Assembly (NCBI GenBank): GCA_905233845.1
Contig: CAJOFH010000013.1
Span: 1 to 64,000, forward strand
Direction of reading: 5' to 3'
DNA from: an uncultured Muribaculaceae bacterium
GTDB lineage: Bacteria > Bacteroidota > Bacteroidia > Bacteroidales > Muribaculaceae
Length of the DNA: 64,000 nucleotides
Within the stretch, counting starts at the first letter, position 1. Every line of letters starts with the position of its first letter. The notes beneath the pieces were generated by a model that saw only the letters and a list, made by a program, of their open reading frames with translations, had not been told where the DNA came from and made no database searches. This document shows positions 9,593 through 18,918 of the stretch, piece after piece. Position numbers and translations under genes: made by a program.

Positions 9593-10912
9593 TTATTTTG
9601 GTTCTTTTCCTATGCAGTAGTAGGTGAAGCCCATGTCTTCGAGTTCTTGTGGGTCGTAGATGTTGCGGCCGTCTATGACGAGAGGAGTGTTCATTGCCTC
9701 TTTCACCTTCTCCCATGAGGGCACGCGGAACTGTCGCCACTCGGTAACGAGCATCACGGCATCGGCTTTGTTGACAGCGTCGTAGATGTCGAGGGCGCAA
9801 TATATATCGTTCCAGCGGAACTTGATGGCGTTCATCGCCACTGGGTCGTAGACACGCACATGGCATCCTGCTTGTAGTAGCATGTCAATGGTGGTAATTG
9901 CGGGCGACTGGCGAATGTCGTCGGTATTGGGCTTAAACGATAGTCCCCATAGAGCCACTGTCTTGCCCTTGATGTCGCCACCATAGAAGTCGTTGAATTT
10001 CTCAAAGAGTCTCTGTTTTTGCTTGGAGTTTACCTTATCCACCGCTTTGAGTACTTCCATTGAGTATCCGTTCTTCTCTCCGATGTCGATGAGGTCGTTG
10101 ATGTCCTTGGGGAATAGCGTTCCGCCGTAACCACATCCGGGGTAAATGTATTTCGGTCCGATGCGGCTGTCGGTTCCCACGCCATGGCGCACGGTGTTGA
10201 TGTCGGCACCCACTATCTCGCACAGGTTGGCGATCTCATTCATGAAGCTCACTCGAGTGGCGAGCATAGAGGTGGCGGCATATTTAATCATCTCGGCAGT
10301 TGTCGAGTCGGTGTAAATCACAGGGAAATACTTGAACTTGAGTGGGTGATAGAGGGTGTCCATCGCCTTGCGGGCACGCTCGTTGTCCACACCCAGGATG
10401 ATGCGGTCGGGCTTCATAAAGTTCTTGATGGCGTTGCCCTCGGTGAGGAAGTCGGGGTTCGACACCACGTCAAAATCAAAGTCCACCTTGCGCTCATAGA
10501 GGATGCCTTGAATCAGTTCTTTGATTTTTTTGGAGGTACCCAACGGCACTGTCGACTTGATGATAAACACGGCATAGTTGTTGATGCTTTTGGCAAACTG
10601 AGTGGCTGTGTCTACCACTTGAGTGAGGTCAGTGCCACCGTTCTCGGCCGGTGGAGTGTCGACAGCGCAGAACACATAATCCACGTTGTCAAACACATTG
10701 GCAAAGTTGCTTGTGAAGTTTAGCCTCCTGGCTGCTACCGAGCGCTTTACCATGTCTTCCAATCCCTGCTCATAGATGGGGAGCCCTCCGTAGAGTAGCA
10801 GATTGATTTTTCGCGCGTCTGAATCGACGCAGGTCACGTTCACGCCCAGGTCGGCAAAACATGCACCTGTCACGAGCCCGGCATATCCTGTTCCAACGAT
10901 AAGTATATTCAT
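9593..10912 (-). CDS. UDP-glucose 6-dehydrogenase-like protein lacking the catalytic Cys and Asn
   Basis: A 439-residue member of the UDP-glucose/GDP-mannose dehydrogenase family. The Rossmann start (MNILIVGTGYAGLVTGACFA), the TPP loop (VDTPPAENGGTDL), the STVPLGT strand, Lys210 in the EMIKYAA helix and the C-terminal NAD/UDP half (WGLSFKPNTDDIRQSPA) are present. In characterised enzymes the helix reads KYAAN and the active loop reads GGSCFPKD. Here the Asn is Thr214 and the catalytic Cys is Leu266 (GGTLFPKD), while Asp270 is kept. Normal four-electron oxidation to UDP-glucuronate is therefore doubtful. The gene is solitary, with a -7 motif (complement of 10951-10958). It could be a diverged paralogue with another substrate or only one oxidation step. 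Confidence 0.85.
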   Translation of the reverse strand: MNILIVGTGYAGLVTGACFADLGVNVTCVDSDARKINLLLYGGLPIYEQGLEDMVKRSVAARRLNFTSNFANVFDNVDYVFCAVDTPPAENGGTDLTQVVDTATQFAKSINNYAVFIIKSTVPLGTSKKIKELIQGILYERKVDFDFDVVSNPDFLTEGNAIKNFMKPDRIILGVDNERARKAMDTLYHPLKFKYFPVIYTDSTTAEMIKYAATSMLATRVSFMNEIANLCEIVGADINTVRHGVGTDSRIGPKYIYPGCGYGGTLFPKDINDLIDIGEKNGYSMEVLKAVDKVNSKQKQRLFEKFNDFYGGDIKGKTVALWGLSFKPNTDDIRQSPAITTIDMLLQAGCHVRVYDPVAMNAIKFRWNDIYCALDIYDAVNKADAVMLVTEWRQFRVPSWEKVKEAMNTPLVIDGRNIYDPQELEDMGFTYYCIGKEPK

Positions 10913-10950
10913 GATGTTTAAAAAAAGGTGTTGTTGTTAAAACTGCGACA

Positions 10951-10958
10951 CAAAAATA
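10951..10958 (-). promoter_or_regulatory. -7 element of the Ugd-like gene
   Basis: The complement reads TATTTTTG, matching TAnnTTTG, 39 bases before the start codon at 10912. I see no clear -33 partner. Confidence 0.45.
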
Positions 10959-11051
10959 CCTTTTTTCTTTTAAAGACGCAAATAAATTAATTATTTTTTA
11001 GTCTATGCCTATAAAAAGGGTTAAAATCGCGGAAATAGAGGTTTTTTGTTG

Positions 11052-11059
11052 TATCTTTG
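11052..11059 (+). promoter_or_regulatory. -7 element of the glpA-glpB operon
   Basis: TATCTTTG matches the Bacteroidetes -7 consensus. It gives a leader of roughly 110 bases before glpA at 11179; that leader includes a C-rich/G-rich complementary patch near 11125-11145 that could fold. Confidence 0.5.
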
Positions 11060-11178
11060 TGGTTCAGTTTAGTAAATAACTTTAAACTATGCAGATTAAA
11101 TGATGTTATAGGGTGGTCATACTTCCACCCCCCCTCTGAGGGGAAGCTCAGAACGATTAACCAAACAACTCTCTCGAA

Positions 11179-12798
11179 ATGTCAGAAAACAATAAACCTG
11201 CAAGTCAAGAATATGATGTTATAATTATAGGTGGCGGCATCACTGGTGCTGGCACAGCGCGCGACTGCGCCTTGAGGGGACTGAATGTGCTGCTTGTGGA
11301 GCGATTTGACTTCACTCATGGTGCTACAGGACGGAACCATGGTCTCTTGCACAGCGGCGCACGCTATGCGGTCACCGACCAGGAGAGTGCCACTGAGTGC
11401 ATTGGCGAAAACATGATTCTGCGCCAAATCGCCCGCCACTGTATTGAGGAGACTGATGGACTCTTCGTCACCCTTCCTGAAGATGACTTGGACTATCAGG
11501 CCACCTTTGTCGACGCTTGCCTTAGGGCTGGCATCAATGCCGAGGTTATAGACCCTGCCGAGGCGCGTGTTATCGAGCCGTCGGTCAACCCCACGATAAT
11601 TGGCGCTGTACGAGTTCCTGACGCCTCAATCGACCCATTCACACTGACTACTGCCAATCTTATCGATGCTCGTCGCCATGGTGCTGTAGCTCTCACTTAT
11701 CATGAGGTAATAGGTCTTATAGTGGAAAATGCGAGTGTGATAGGAGTGAAGCTCCGCAATAATCTCTCAGGAGAAATCAGTGAGGCCTATGCGCCAGTAA
11801 CAGTTAATGCTGCTGGCATTTGGGGCACCCTTGTTGCTAAGAAGGCAGGCATTGAGATTAATATGTTCCCGGCTAAGGGCTCGCTGATTATTTTCGGCCG
11901 CCGCGTCAACAATATGGTAATTAACCGTTGTCGCAAACCTGCCAACGGTGATATATTGGTGCCTGATAAGATTGTGAGTATGCTTGGCACCACGAGCGAC
12001 CGAGTGCCCATCACCGAGATTGACAACATGCATGTCACACCTGCCGAGGTGGAACTGCTGCTCAAGGAGGGCGTGAAGATAGTTCCATCCATAGCCAAGA
12101 CTCGCATCCTGCGTGCCTATGCTGGAGTGCGCCCGTTGGTGGCAAGCGACGATGACCCATCGGGGCGCAGCATCAGCCGTGGCATCGTGTGCCTTGACCA
12201 CAAGGAACGCGACGGCATGGATGGTTTCATTACCATCACTGGTGGCAAGTTGATGACCTACCGCTTGATGGCAGAGATGACTACCGACCTGGTGTGCAAG
12301 AAACTCGACAAAATTGGGGCATGTACAACAGCAATTTTGCCATTGCCGGGGAGCGACGAGAAAGCACCCAAGAAACGTGGCAACCTGCATGCCGTGACAA
12401 TGAAGGCTGCTCAGGAGCGCCACGGTTCGCTCACTAAAGAAATTAAGGAGCACACCAGCGAGGATAAGGCCATGGTGTGTGAATGTGAGCATGTTAGCGT
12501 GAGTGAATTGAAGTACGCCATCGAGAAACTTCATGTTAACAACCTTACCAATCTGCGCCGTCGCACACGCATGGGTATGGGCTCGTGCCAAGGAAAGTTA
12601 TGTGCCTGTAGAGCTGCATCGTTGCTATGTAAGGCGGGTTGCGACGCTCAAGAAACTTTAGCCGACCTTGCATCGTTCATGAACGAGCGTTGGAAAGGTA
12701 TGCGACCAGTCGCTTGGGGCTCTACCTTGAGCGAGGGGCAGTTGACAACAACAATCTATGAGGGGTTGTGCGGTATTACAATGAGTGACAAGAAATAA
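11179..12798 (+). CDS. glpA: anaerobic glycerol-3-phosphate dehydrogenase subunit A
   Basis: A 539-residue flavoprotein. The N-terminal dinucleotide fold (VIIIGGGITGAGTARD) binds FAD. HGATGRNHGLLHSGARY and the middle DAO-type domain (GVRPLVASDDD, ITGGKLMTYR) are typical of GlpA/GlpD. After about residue 415 a BFD-like domain adds four cysteines (VCECEHV and GSCQGKLCACR) that can hold a 2Fe-2S cluster, which marks GlpA rather than GlpD. It oxidises sn-glycerol-3-phosphate to dihydroxyacetone phosphate and passes electrons to menaquinone through GlpB and usually GlpC. glpB follows after 11 bases. No glpC is found downstream, where ispF lies on the opposite strand. Confidence 0.92.
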   Translation: MSENNKPASQEYDVIIIGGGITGAGTARDCALRGLNVLLVERFDFTHGATGRNHGLLHSGARYAVTDQESATECIGENMILRQIARHCIEETDGLFVTLPEDDLDYQATFVDACLRAGINAEVIDPAEARVIEPSVNPTIIGAVRVPDASIDPFTLTTANLIDARRHGAVALTYHEVIGLIVENASVIGVKLRNNLSGEISEAYAPVTVNAAGIWGTLVAKKAGIEINMFPAKGSLIIFGRRVNNMVINRCRKPANGDILVPDKIVSMLGTTSDRVPITEIDNMHVTPAEVELLLKEGVKIVPSIAKTRILRAYAGVRPLVASDDDPSGRSISRGIVCLDHKERDGMDGFITITGGKLMTYRLMAEMTTDLVCKKLDKIGACTTAILPLPGSDEKAPKKRGNLHAVTMKAAQERHGSLTKEIKEHTSEDKAMVCECEHVSVSELKYAIEKLHVNNLTNLRRRTRMGMGSCQGKLCACRAASLLCKAGCDAQETLADLASFMNERWKGMRPVAWGSTLSEGQLTTTIYEGLCGITMSDKK

Positions 12799-12809
12799 CA
12801 TGACGCAAT

Positions 12810-14051
12810 ATGAAATTTGATGTGATAGTGATAGGTGGTGGTATGAGTGCCATCATGTGTGGAATAGCCTTGGCTACCAGCGGAAAACGTGTGGCACTTA
12901 TGGTGAAGGGTCAAAGCAAATTAAACTTTAGCTCGGGGTCGATAGACCTGCTAGGATATGATGAACAAGGCAATGAGGTGGAACATCCGCTTGACGTGAT
13001 AGAGTCGCTCAATCCTCGTCATCCATATTCAAAGATGGGTGTGGCCAATGTGATTCACAATGCTGCTATGGCACCAGTGATACTTGAAGGTGCTGGCCTT
13101 AGTTTTTATGGCCGTTCAAGTGAAAGGAACCATTACCGCATGACACCGCTGGGCCTGCTACGCCCGTCGTGGCTCACTTTGGACGATTATGTTGCCATCG
13201 ACAGCCAGAAGACTTTGCCATGGAGCAAGGTGGCTGTGGTGAGCATGCACAGTTTTCTTGATTTCCCTGCCGACTTCATTGCGTCGTCGTTCACCCGCTT
13301 GGGGATGGAATGTGATGTCTATGACATTAAGCTGGGCACAGTAGACAAACTCACCAGTAATCCTACTGTGATGCGATCAACGGCCGTTGCCAAGCTCATG
13401 CAGAACGACGGTGTGCTCAATGACTTTGCCCGCAAGATAAGGTCGAAGGTGGGTGATGCCGATATGGTGGTGCTGCCGGCTGTGTTTGGCCTTGATGGAG
13501 ACGATACTATACAGAAAATCACTAAGCAGATAAAAGTTCCATTGCGTTTCGTGTCGACATTGCCTCCTAGTGTGGCTGGAACGAGGTTGCTGTCGAAGCT
13601 GCGCAAACGCTTTGTGCAGAATGGCGGCACATTCCTGTTGGGTAGTATGGTGAAGAACGGAAAGATGAGTGACGACCGGGTTTTGAGTGTTCAGGCAAAG
13701 AACTTCCCCGATCAGGATATTGAGGCCGACCACTTTGTGCTCGCCACAGGCTCATTCATGAGCGGGGGACTGGTGTCGACTCCTGAAAAAATCAGTGAGC
13801 CGATTTTTGGTTTAGATGTTGATTATGAAGGACAATGCGGCGATTGGAGCAAAGAGAAGCTCTTTGACACACAGCCTTACATGGAGTTTGGTGTCAAGAC
13901 TGACAACGAGTTCCATGCCATAAAAGACGGTCGACCCATCGAGAATCTCTATGCCATTGGTTCTATCTTGAGTGGCCACAACAGCCTCAAGCTCGCCGAT
14001 GACACTGGCGTGGCTGTAATGACAGCCTTGCAAGTAGCAAGGCAGATATAG
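12810..14051 (+). CDS. glpB: anaerobic glycerol-3-phosphate dehydrogenase subunit B
   Basis: A 413-residue protein that starts with a GxGxxG-type flavin fold (FDVIVIGGGMSAIMCGIALA) and ends with another dinucleotide-binding signature (LYAIGSILSGHNSL). Length and order after glpA fit GlpB, the FMN/FAD subunit that links GlpA to the membrane partner. The gene starts 11 bases after glpA, so they are one operon. The usual third gene, glpC, which carries the Fe-S centres and membrane contact, is not next to it; it may be elsewhere or replaced. Confidence 0.88.
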   Translation: MKFDVIVIGGGMSAIMCGIALATSGKRVALMVKGQSKLNFSSGSIDLLGYDEQGNEVEHPLDVIESLNPRHPYSKMGVANVIHNAAMAPVILEGAGLSFYGRSSERNHYRMTPLGLLRPSWLTLDDYVAIDSQKTLPWSKVAVVSMHSFLDFPADFIASSFTRLGMECDVYDIKLGTVDKLTSNPTVMRSTAVAKLMQNDGVLNDFARKIRSKVGDADMVVLPAVFGLDGDDTIQKITKQIKVPLRFVSTLPPSVAGTRLLSKLRKRFVQNGGTFLLGSMVKNGKMSDDRVLSVQAKNFPDQDIEADHFVLATGSFMSGGLVSTPEKISEPIFGLDVDYEGQCGDWSKEKLFDTQPYMEFGVKTDNEFHAIKDGRPIENLYAIGSILSGHNSLKLADDTGVAVMTALQVARQI

Positions 14052-14071
14052 TTGTTCGTAAGGATAGATAT

Positions 14072-14095
14072 TCTAGACTATCTAGTCTATCTAGA
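14072..14095. repeat. TCTAG repeated at 9-base intervals
   Basis: TCTAG occurs at 14072, 14081 and 14090 in the 66-base gap between convergent glpB and ispF. The stretch is partly palindromic and may act as a short bidirectional 3' end; no T-tract follows. Confidence 0.4.
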
Positions 14096-14116
14096 CAATT
14101 ATTCTGATTTTTAGAT

Positions 14117-14602
14117 TTAGCATTCAGTTTTGTGGACAATTAAAGCCACGGCGTGGGCTGCGATGCCTTCGCCACGTCCGGTGTAGCCGAGACCCTCGGT
14201 GGTGGTGGCCTTGATTGATACCTGGTCCAAGTTACAGTTCATACATTCTGCCAGTTGTTGCTGCATAGCAGGGATGTGCGGGTTCATCTTGGGCTGTTCG
14301 GCGCAGATGGTGATGTCGCAGTTGCCCAGCTTATATCCTTTTTCGTTGAGCAGTCGCATGACCTCTCGCAAGAGTTTGCGGCTGTCGATACCTTTGTATT
14401 TAGGGTCTTTGTCGGGGAAGTGGAAACCTATGTCGCGCAACGAGGCAGCGCCGAGCAGTGCGTCGCACAAGGCATGAATCGCCACGTCGGCATCGCTGTG
14501 CCCCAGCAATCCCTTGTCGTGGTCTATCTTCACGCCTCCAATCCAAAGCTCCCTGCCTTCTACCAGGCGGTGCACGTCAAATCCGTATCCTATGCGCATC
14601 AT
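14117..14602 (-). CDS. ispF: 2-C-methyl-D-erythritol 2,4-cyclodiphosphate synthase
   Basis: A 161-residue enzyme of full family length. It shows the metal-binding GFDVHRL (Asp8, His10), the [20 protein letters not shown] segment with the third metal His, and the C-terminal [20 protein letters not shown]. It cyclises CDP-methylerythritol 2-phosphate in the MEP isoprenoid pathway; dxr of the same pathway lies at 25.9 kb in this window. It is read on the - strand, downstream of porV. Confidence 0.95.
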   Translation of the reverse strand: MMRIGYGFDVHRLVEGRELWIGGVKIDHDKGLLGHSDADVAIHALCDALLGAASLRDIGFHFPDKDPKYKGIDSRKLLREVMRLLNEKGYKLGNCDITICAEQPKMNPHIPAMQQQLAECMNCNLDQVSIKATTTEGLGYTGRGEGIAAHAVALIVHKTEC

Positions 14603-14603
14603 T

Positions 14604-14647
14604 ATTAAAGGAATTAAAGGAGTTAAAAGAGAAAAAGGAATTAAAAG
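14604..14647. repeat. degenerate 9-base tandem repeat of the AAAGGARTT type
   Basis: Between ispF and porV the sequence runs as repeated AAAGGAATT/AAAGGAGTT units, the last ones degenerate. A second tract of the same unit is at 20617-20649. Confidence 0.6.
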
Positions 14648-14698
14648 CCGTTTTCAACTTTCTCTTCCTTTTATGTTTTATCTCTGAAATCAGACTTC

Positions 14699-15889
14699 TT
14701 ACTTGCCGAAGAGGTTTCGGATGCCGTCCATGTCGAACGAGAGAGTGAACCTCAAGGTTTGGTCGAGTGGGCTGTTTTGTGCTGTTGCAATCATGTAGGC
14801 CGCGTCAAGCTTGATGACGCTAAGCGCGAAGCCGGCACCCAGTCCAAAATATTTACGATTACCTTTGTACTTGTTTTCACTGAAATAACCACCACGCAAG
14901 AAGAACTGCTGGTTGTAGCTGTACTCAGCACCTACTGAGAAGTTGATTTCTCTCAACTCCTCTTTGAAACCGCCAGGAGCGTCACTAAACGACTTGAAGA
15001 TACCCGTGATTGACGACATGTCTTTCCAGTTTTGCAGAGCCTGCTCATAATCCTCTTGATTATCATAGTTTGTGAGTCGAGGACGTGCTGGTACGAGCAG
15101 CTTGTTGGCCTCGGCACTGAGGGTGAGATTGTGGTAATCGGCAAGCGGGAAAGTGAAAGCAGTACCTAGCTTGAGGTTGGTGGGGATGAACGCTGGGTCA
15201 TCACCGCCATTGTAGCTCACCTTTGAACCGATGTTCGAGATGTTGAAACCAAGGTTCCACTGGCACTCATTGCGTCCAATCATGGGATAGGTGTTGAAAT
15301 AACCCGAGATATCCGCCGAGAATGCCGAGGCACCAGTAGTTTGGTCGGTGCCGCTATAGTTGGAGTAGCCCAGGTCGCTATAGATGTAACGCAGCACAAC
15401 GCCCATCGAGAATTTCTCACTCAGCTTGCGAGAGTAACCCACATCGACCGCCATCTCAAAGGGATTGATGCTCGACAAAGCATTGCCTCCATCGTCGGCG
15501 CTGTTGATCTCACCCAGCGAGAAGTATCGCATTGAAGCACTCACTGCTTGGTTGTCGTTGTTACCAATCTTCCAGTATCCCGAGAGGTTGGCGAGGAAGA
15601 TGTCGTTAACGAGTTTGCGCAGCCATGGAGTGTAAGAGAGCGAAACACCTGCCTTGCTGTAGGCAAAGGCATACTTCGAAGGATTCCAGAATTGCGAGTT
15701 GACGTCGGGGTCGGTTGCGGCACCCTGGTCACCCATTGATGCACCGCGTGCGTCGGGGGTGATGCTCAGTGATGTCACACCAGTGGTGATGGGGTTGAAC
15801 TCCTCGTTCTTGATGTCATCGTCGGCGAGAGCGGCGAAGCTGGTAGTGAGCAGTGCCAAAGCCACGAGTATTCTTGTTGTTTTCTTCAT
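14699..15889 (-). CDS. porV: type IX secretion outer-membrane channel protein PorV
   Basis: A 396-residue outer-membrane protein with a signal peptide (about 1-22, cleaved near SFAALA-DD). The N-terminal block TGVTSLSITPDARGASMGD and FWNPSKYAFA are characteristic of PorV/LptO, as are the alternating beta-strands up to the C-terminal LRFTLSFDMDGIRNLFGK. PorV binds C-terminal signal domains of cargo and shuttles them to the Sov/SprA channel and the PorU sortase. porU is often next to porV, but here ispF and a Bax-inhibitor gene flank it. It shows that the host has a type IX system, although the dockerin-bearing secreted proteins in this window lack an obvious CTD. Confidence 0.88.
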   Translation of the reverse strand: MKKTTRILVALALLTTSFAALADDDIKNEEFNPITTGVTSLSITPDARGASMGDQGAATDPDVNSQFWNPSKYAFAYSKAGVSLSYTPWLRKLVNDIFLANLSGYWKIGNNDNQAVSASMRYFSLGEINSADDGGNALSSINPFEMAVDVGYSRKLSEKFSMGVVLRYIYSDLGYSNYSGTDQTTGASAFSADISGYFNTYPMIGRNECQWNLGFNISNIGSKVSYNGGDDPAFIPTNLKLGTAFTFPLADYHNLTLSAEANKLLVPARPRLTNYDNQEDYEQALQNWKDMSSITGIFKSFSDAPGGFKEELREINFSVGAEYSYNQQFFLRGGYFSENKYKGNRKYFGLGAGFALSVIKLDAAYMIATAQNSPLDQTLRFTLSFDMDGIRNLFGK

Positions 15890-16010
15890 AATCTAAAACA
15901 ATGAATTTATTATTGTCTAAATTATATAACTCCAATAATTTGCTTTTATTGTATAATAAAAGGTAAAATATGAGCAGTGACATTTCGCTCACCATGATTA
16001 TAGACAACAA

Positions 16011-16041
16011 GAAAAGCACCACAACGTGATTGTTGCAGTGC
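16011..16041 (-). terminator. terminator of the Bax-inhibitor-1 gene
   Basis: The inverted repeat 16016-16025/16032-16041 pairs 8 of 10. On the - strand the stem is followed by a T-run (complement of 16012-16015), 39 bases after the gene end. Confidence 0.55.
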
Positions 16042-16079
16042 CTTTATGGATTACCTAATCTCTAATTAGTGAGAAGCGT

Positions 16080-16838
16080 TTACTCGCGGCTGCCAAGTAA
16101 ACGTAGCAGATAGAGGAAGAGGTTGATAAAGTCGAGGTAAAGCGACAAGGCGCCAAGAGTGGCGAGTTTGCTAGCATTGGCCTCGTCGGTCTCTTGTGCC
16201 ATCTGTTTGATTTTCTGGGTGTCCCAAGCAGTAAGGCCAATGAAGATTGCTACACCGGCAAAGCTGATAATCCAGTCCATGACGCTGTTTGCCCAGAAGA
16301 TGTTGATGATTGTACACACAATAAGTCCAATGAGTGCCATTACCATGTAGGTGCCAAACTTCGTGAGGTCGCTCTTGGTGGTGTAACCATAGATTGACAT
16401 TGCGAGGAACACGCCCGCTGTCACAAAGAAAGTGAGAGCAATCGAGGACATGGTGTAAATTAAGAAGATGGGTGTTAGCGTGATGCCATTAATCAAGGCA
16501 TAGACATAGAACAAGAAAGCCGCCATGGGCGAACTGAGCTTGTTGATAGCCATCGAGAGAATGAACACCAAAGCCAATTCGGCGAAACAAAGCACCCAAA
16601 GCAGAGTTGTGGGTCCTGCTTCGTATCCATTAACATTGATAAAGAGCGACATAATCGCTTCGTTGCTGATGACGAGCCACGAAGTGAGAGCTGTCAAAAG
16701 CAGTCCGAGTGTCATTTTTACATACACCTTGCGCATCACTTGCGTCATGTAGGTGGTGAGAGACCATTCACTCTGTTGTGGTGCTGCCTGTGTGGCACTG
16801 GGCTGTGGCAGCGGTGGAATGTTGTTGTAGTTGTTCAT
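16080..16838 (-). CDS. Bax inhibitor-1/YccA family membrane protein
   Basis: A 252-residue integral membrane protein with about seven hydrophobic helices after a Pro/Gln-rich N-terminus (PPLPQPSATQAAPQQSEW). FIGLTAWDTQKIKQMAQE near residue 205 is the family signature, with the conserved Asp thought to take part in pH-dependent calcium leak in bacterial BsYetJ. Its role in Bacteroidales is not known. It is read away from argS, with a gap of 56 bases, so it may be co-transcribed downstream of argS. Confidence 0.9.
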   Translation of the reverse strand: MNNYNNIPPLPQPSATQAAPQQSEWSLTTYMTQVMRKVYVKMTLGLLLTALTSWLVISNEAIMSLFINVNGYEAGPTTLLWVLCFAELALVFILSMAINKLSSPMAAFLFYVYALINGITLTPIFLIYTMSSIALTFFVTAGVFLAMSIYGYTTKSDLTKFGTYMVMALIGLIVCTIINIFWANSVMDWIISFAGVAIFIGLTAWDTQKIKQMAQETDEANASKLATLGALSLYLDFINLFLYLLRLLGSRE

Positions 16839-16894
16839 ATTGAATTTTTTAAAACTGTTTTAAATGGAATGCTTGCAAAAAGTGTGCCAAAAAT

Positions 16895-18676
16895 CTACAT
16901 GCGCTCTGGAACCTCAATTCCTAAGAGCGAGAAGGCGCGCTTGATGACGGTTGCCACGGTGCGAGAGAGCTCGAGGCGGAATACCTTCACGTTTTCGTCT
17001 TCTTCCTTGAGGATGCTGTAGTCGTGGTAGAACTGGTTGAATTCTTTGGCGAGCTCGTAAGTGTAGTTGGCGATGAGCGCAGGGCTGTAGGTATTACCAG
17101 CCTCTTCTACTACTGCTTGGAAGTCGGCAACGCGCTGAATGATGGCAATCTCTTTGTCGTTTGGAGTTACGGCGTTCACGTTAAGCGTTGGTAGGTTGTC
17201 GCCAGCCTTGCGCAGCAGTGACTGGATGCGCGCATAGGTGTACTGGATGAACGGTCCCGTGTTGCCGTTGAAGTCGATACTCTCGGCGGGGTTGAACAAC
17301 ATGTTCTTGCGTGGGTCAACCTTGAGGATGAAATACTTGAGCGCACCCATGCCAATGATGCGTGCAACCTCGCGTTTCTCGTCGTCGGTCATTCCCTCCA
17401 GGCGATCGCTAGTCATCGCCATGGCGTCGTCAACCATCTTGTCCATGAGATCGTCGGCATCGACTACCGTTCCCTCGCGCGACTTCATCTTGCCAAAGGG
17501 CAGTTCCACCATACCGTAAGAGAAGTGGATGAGGTCTTTGCCCCACTTGAAGCCGAGACGATCGAGCAGTAATGCGAGCACCTGGAAATGGTAGTTTTGC
17601 TCGTTGCCCACGACATATATCATCTTGTCGATAGGGTAGTCCTGGTAGCGAAGCTTGGCGGTGCCAATGTCCTGAGTAATGTAAACACTGGTGCCGTCGC
17701 TGCGCAGCAGCAGTTTGTGGTCAAGTCCGTCGGGTGTTAGGTCCGCCCACACACTGTTGTCGTCCTTGCGGTAGAATACTCCCTTCTCCAAGCCTTCCTC
17801 AACTTTTTCCTTACCTTCGAGGTAGGTTTGGCTCTCGTAGTAAATTTTGTCGAAGTCCACGCCCATGCGCTTGTAGGTCTCGTCAAAACCGGCATATACC
17901 CAGTTGTTCATCTTCTCCCAAAGGGCACGCACCTCAGGGTCGTTGTCCTCCCATTTTTTGAGCATTTCGCGGGCTTCTTGCATTAGCGTCGACTGCTTCT
18001 CGGCTTCTTCCTCGCTGATGCCTTTAGCTGCTGCAATCTCTTTGATTTCAGCCTTGTAGTGCTTATCGAAGAGCACATAGAAGTCGCCAATCAGGTGGTC
18101 ACCTTTCTTGCCAGTGCTTTCAGGAGTCATGCCATTGCCCCATTTTTGCCATGCGAGCATCGATTTGCAGATGTGTATGCCACGGTCATTAACGATGTTG
18201 GTCTTCACCACTTTGTTGCCATTGGCTTTCATAATTTGTGAGAGGCTGAATCCTAGCAGGTTGTTGCGCACGTGGCCCAGGTGCAGAGGCTTGTTGGTAT
18301 TGGGCGAACTGTATTCAATCATCACGAGTTTGCTCTCAGGAGTCTCAGCTTTAAAGCCGTAGTTCTCATCACTGCAGATGTCGTCAAGCAGCTGTGCCCA
18401 GAACGACGGCTTGATGGTGATGTTGAGGAAGCCCTTGATGACGTTGAATTTCTCAACGGCGTCGCAGTGGGCGGCAAGGAATTCGCCAATCTCTTGCGCT
18501 GTAGCGTCGGGAGCCTTGTGCGAAGCCCTTAGGAAGGGGAACACCACTATGGTAAGGTTCCCCTCAAACTCCTTGCGAGTAGCTTGAGGCACAATGGTTT
18601 GTGGCTCAACAGTTAAGCCATATAATTCTTTCACCGCCTGTGCGGTAGCTTGCGAAAGTATATTCTCAATCGACAT
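16895..18676 (-). CDS. argS: arginyl-tRNA synthetase
   Basis: A 593-residue class I synthetase. The start is set at MSIENILSQ (18676) because an upstream in-frame ATG at 18730 lies before the promoter-like sequence. The HIGH-type motif is PNTNKPLHLGHVRNNLLG, and MKSREGTVVDADDLM stands in the KMSKS region. The ArgRS N-terminal domain and DALR anticodon-binding C-terminus (FNQFYHDYSIL) are present. It charges tRNA-Arg with arginine. The promoter is the complement of 18709-18716. Confidence 0.96.
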   Translation of the reverse strand: MSIENILSQATAQAVKELYGLTVEPQTIVPQATRKEFEGNLTIVVFPFLRASHKAPDATAQEIGEFLAAHCDAVEKFNVIKGFLNITIKPSFWAQLLDDICSDENYGFKAETPESKLVMIEYSSPNTNKPLHLGHVRNNLLGFSLSQIMKANGNKVVKTNIVNDRGIHICKSMLAWQKWGNGMTPESTGKKGDHLIGDFYVLFDKHYKAEIKEIAAAKGISEEEAEKQSTLMQEAREMLKKWEDNDPEVRALWEKMNNWVYAGFDETYKRMGVDFDKIYYESQTYLEGKEKVEEGLEKGVFYRKDDNSVWADLTPDGLDHKLLLRSDGTSVYITQDIGTAKLRYQDYPIDKMIYVVGNEQNYHFQVLALLLDRLGFKWGKDLIHFSYGMVELPFGKMKSREGTVVDADDLMDKMVDDAMAMTSDRLEGMTDDEKREVARIIGMGALKYFILKVDPRKNMLFNPAESIDFNGNTGPFIQYTYARIQSLLRKAGDNLPTLNVNAVTPNDKEIAIIQRVADFQAVVEEAGNTYSPALIANYTYELAKEFNQFYHDYSILKEEDENVKVFRLELSRTVATVIKRAFSLLGIEVPERM

Positions 18677-18708
18677 AATATTATAGGTGTTTTTAGATTT
18701 CCAAACTG

Positions 18709-18716
18709 CAAAGGTA
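18709..18716 (-). promoter_or_regulatory. -7 element of argS
   Basis: The complement reads TACCTTTG, a consensus -7 box, 33 bases before the argS ATG at 18676. It supports the shorter argS start. Confidence 0.6.
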
Positions 18717-18854
18717 AGAAAATAATTCATAATTCACAATTCATAATGCACAATCAAGCAAAAATCATAGATATGTTGACTCTACATTTGACAAAAAACA
18801 CTAATTTTGCATCGGAAAAAATTAAAAACTTAGAACTTACTACTTATTTATTTG

Positions 18855-18862
18855 TACCTTTG
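18855..18862 (+). promoter_or_regulatory. -7 element of the transporter gene
   Basis: TACCTTTG, 57 bases before the start at 18919. A second match, TAATTTTG, lies at about 18802-18809, so two start sites are possible. Confidence 0.5.
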
Positions 18863-18918
18863 TGGCTTGAAAAGAAGATATTTGCATTACCCATTAAAAA
18901 GAGTGGTGCAAGGAATAA

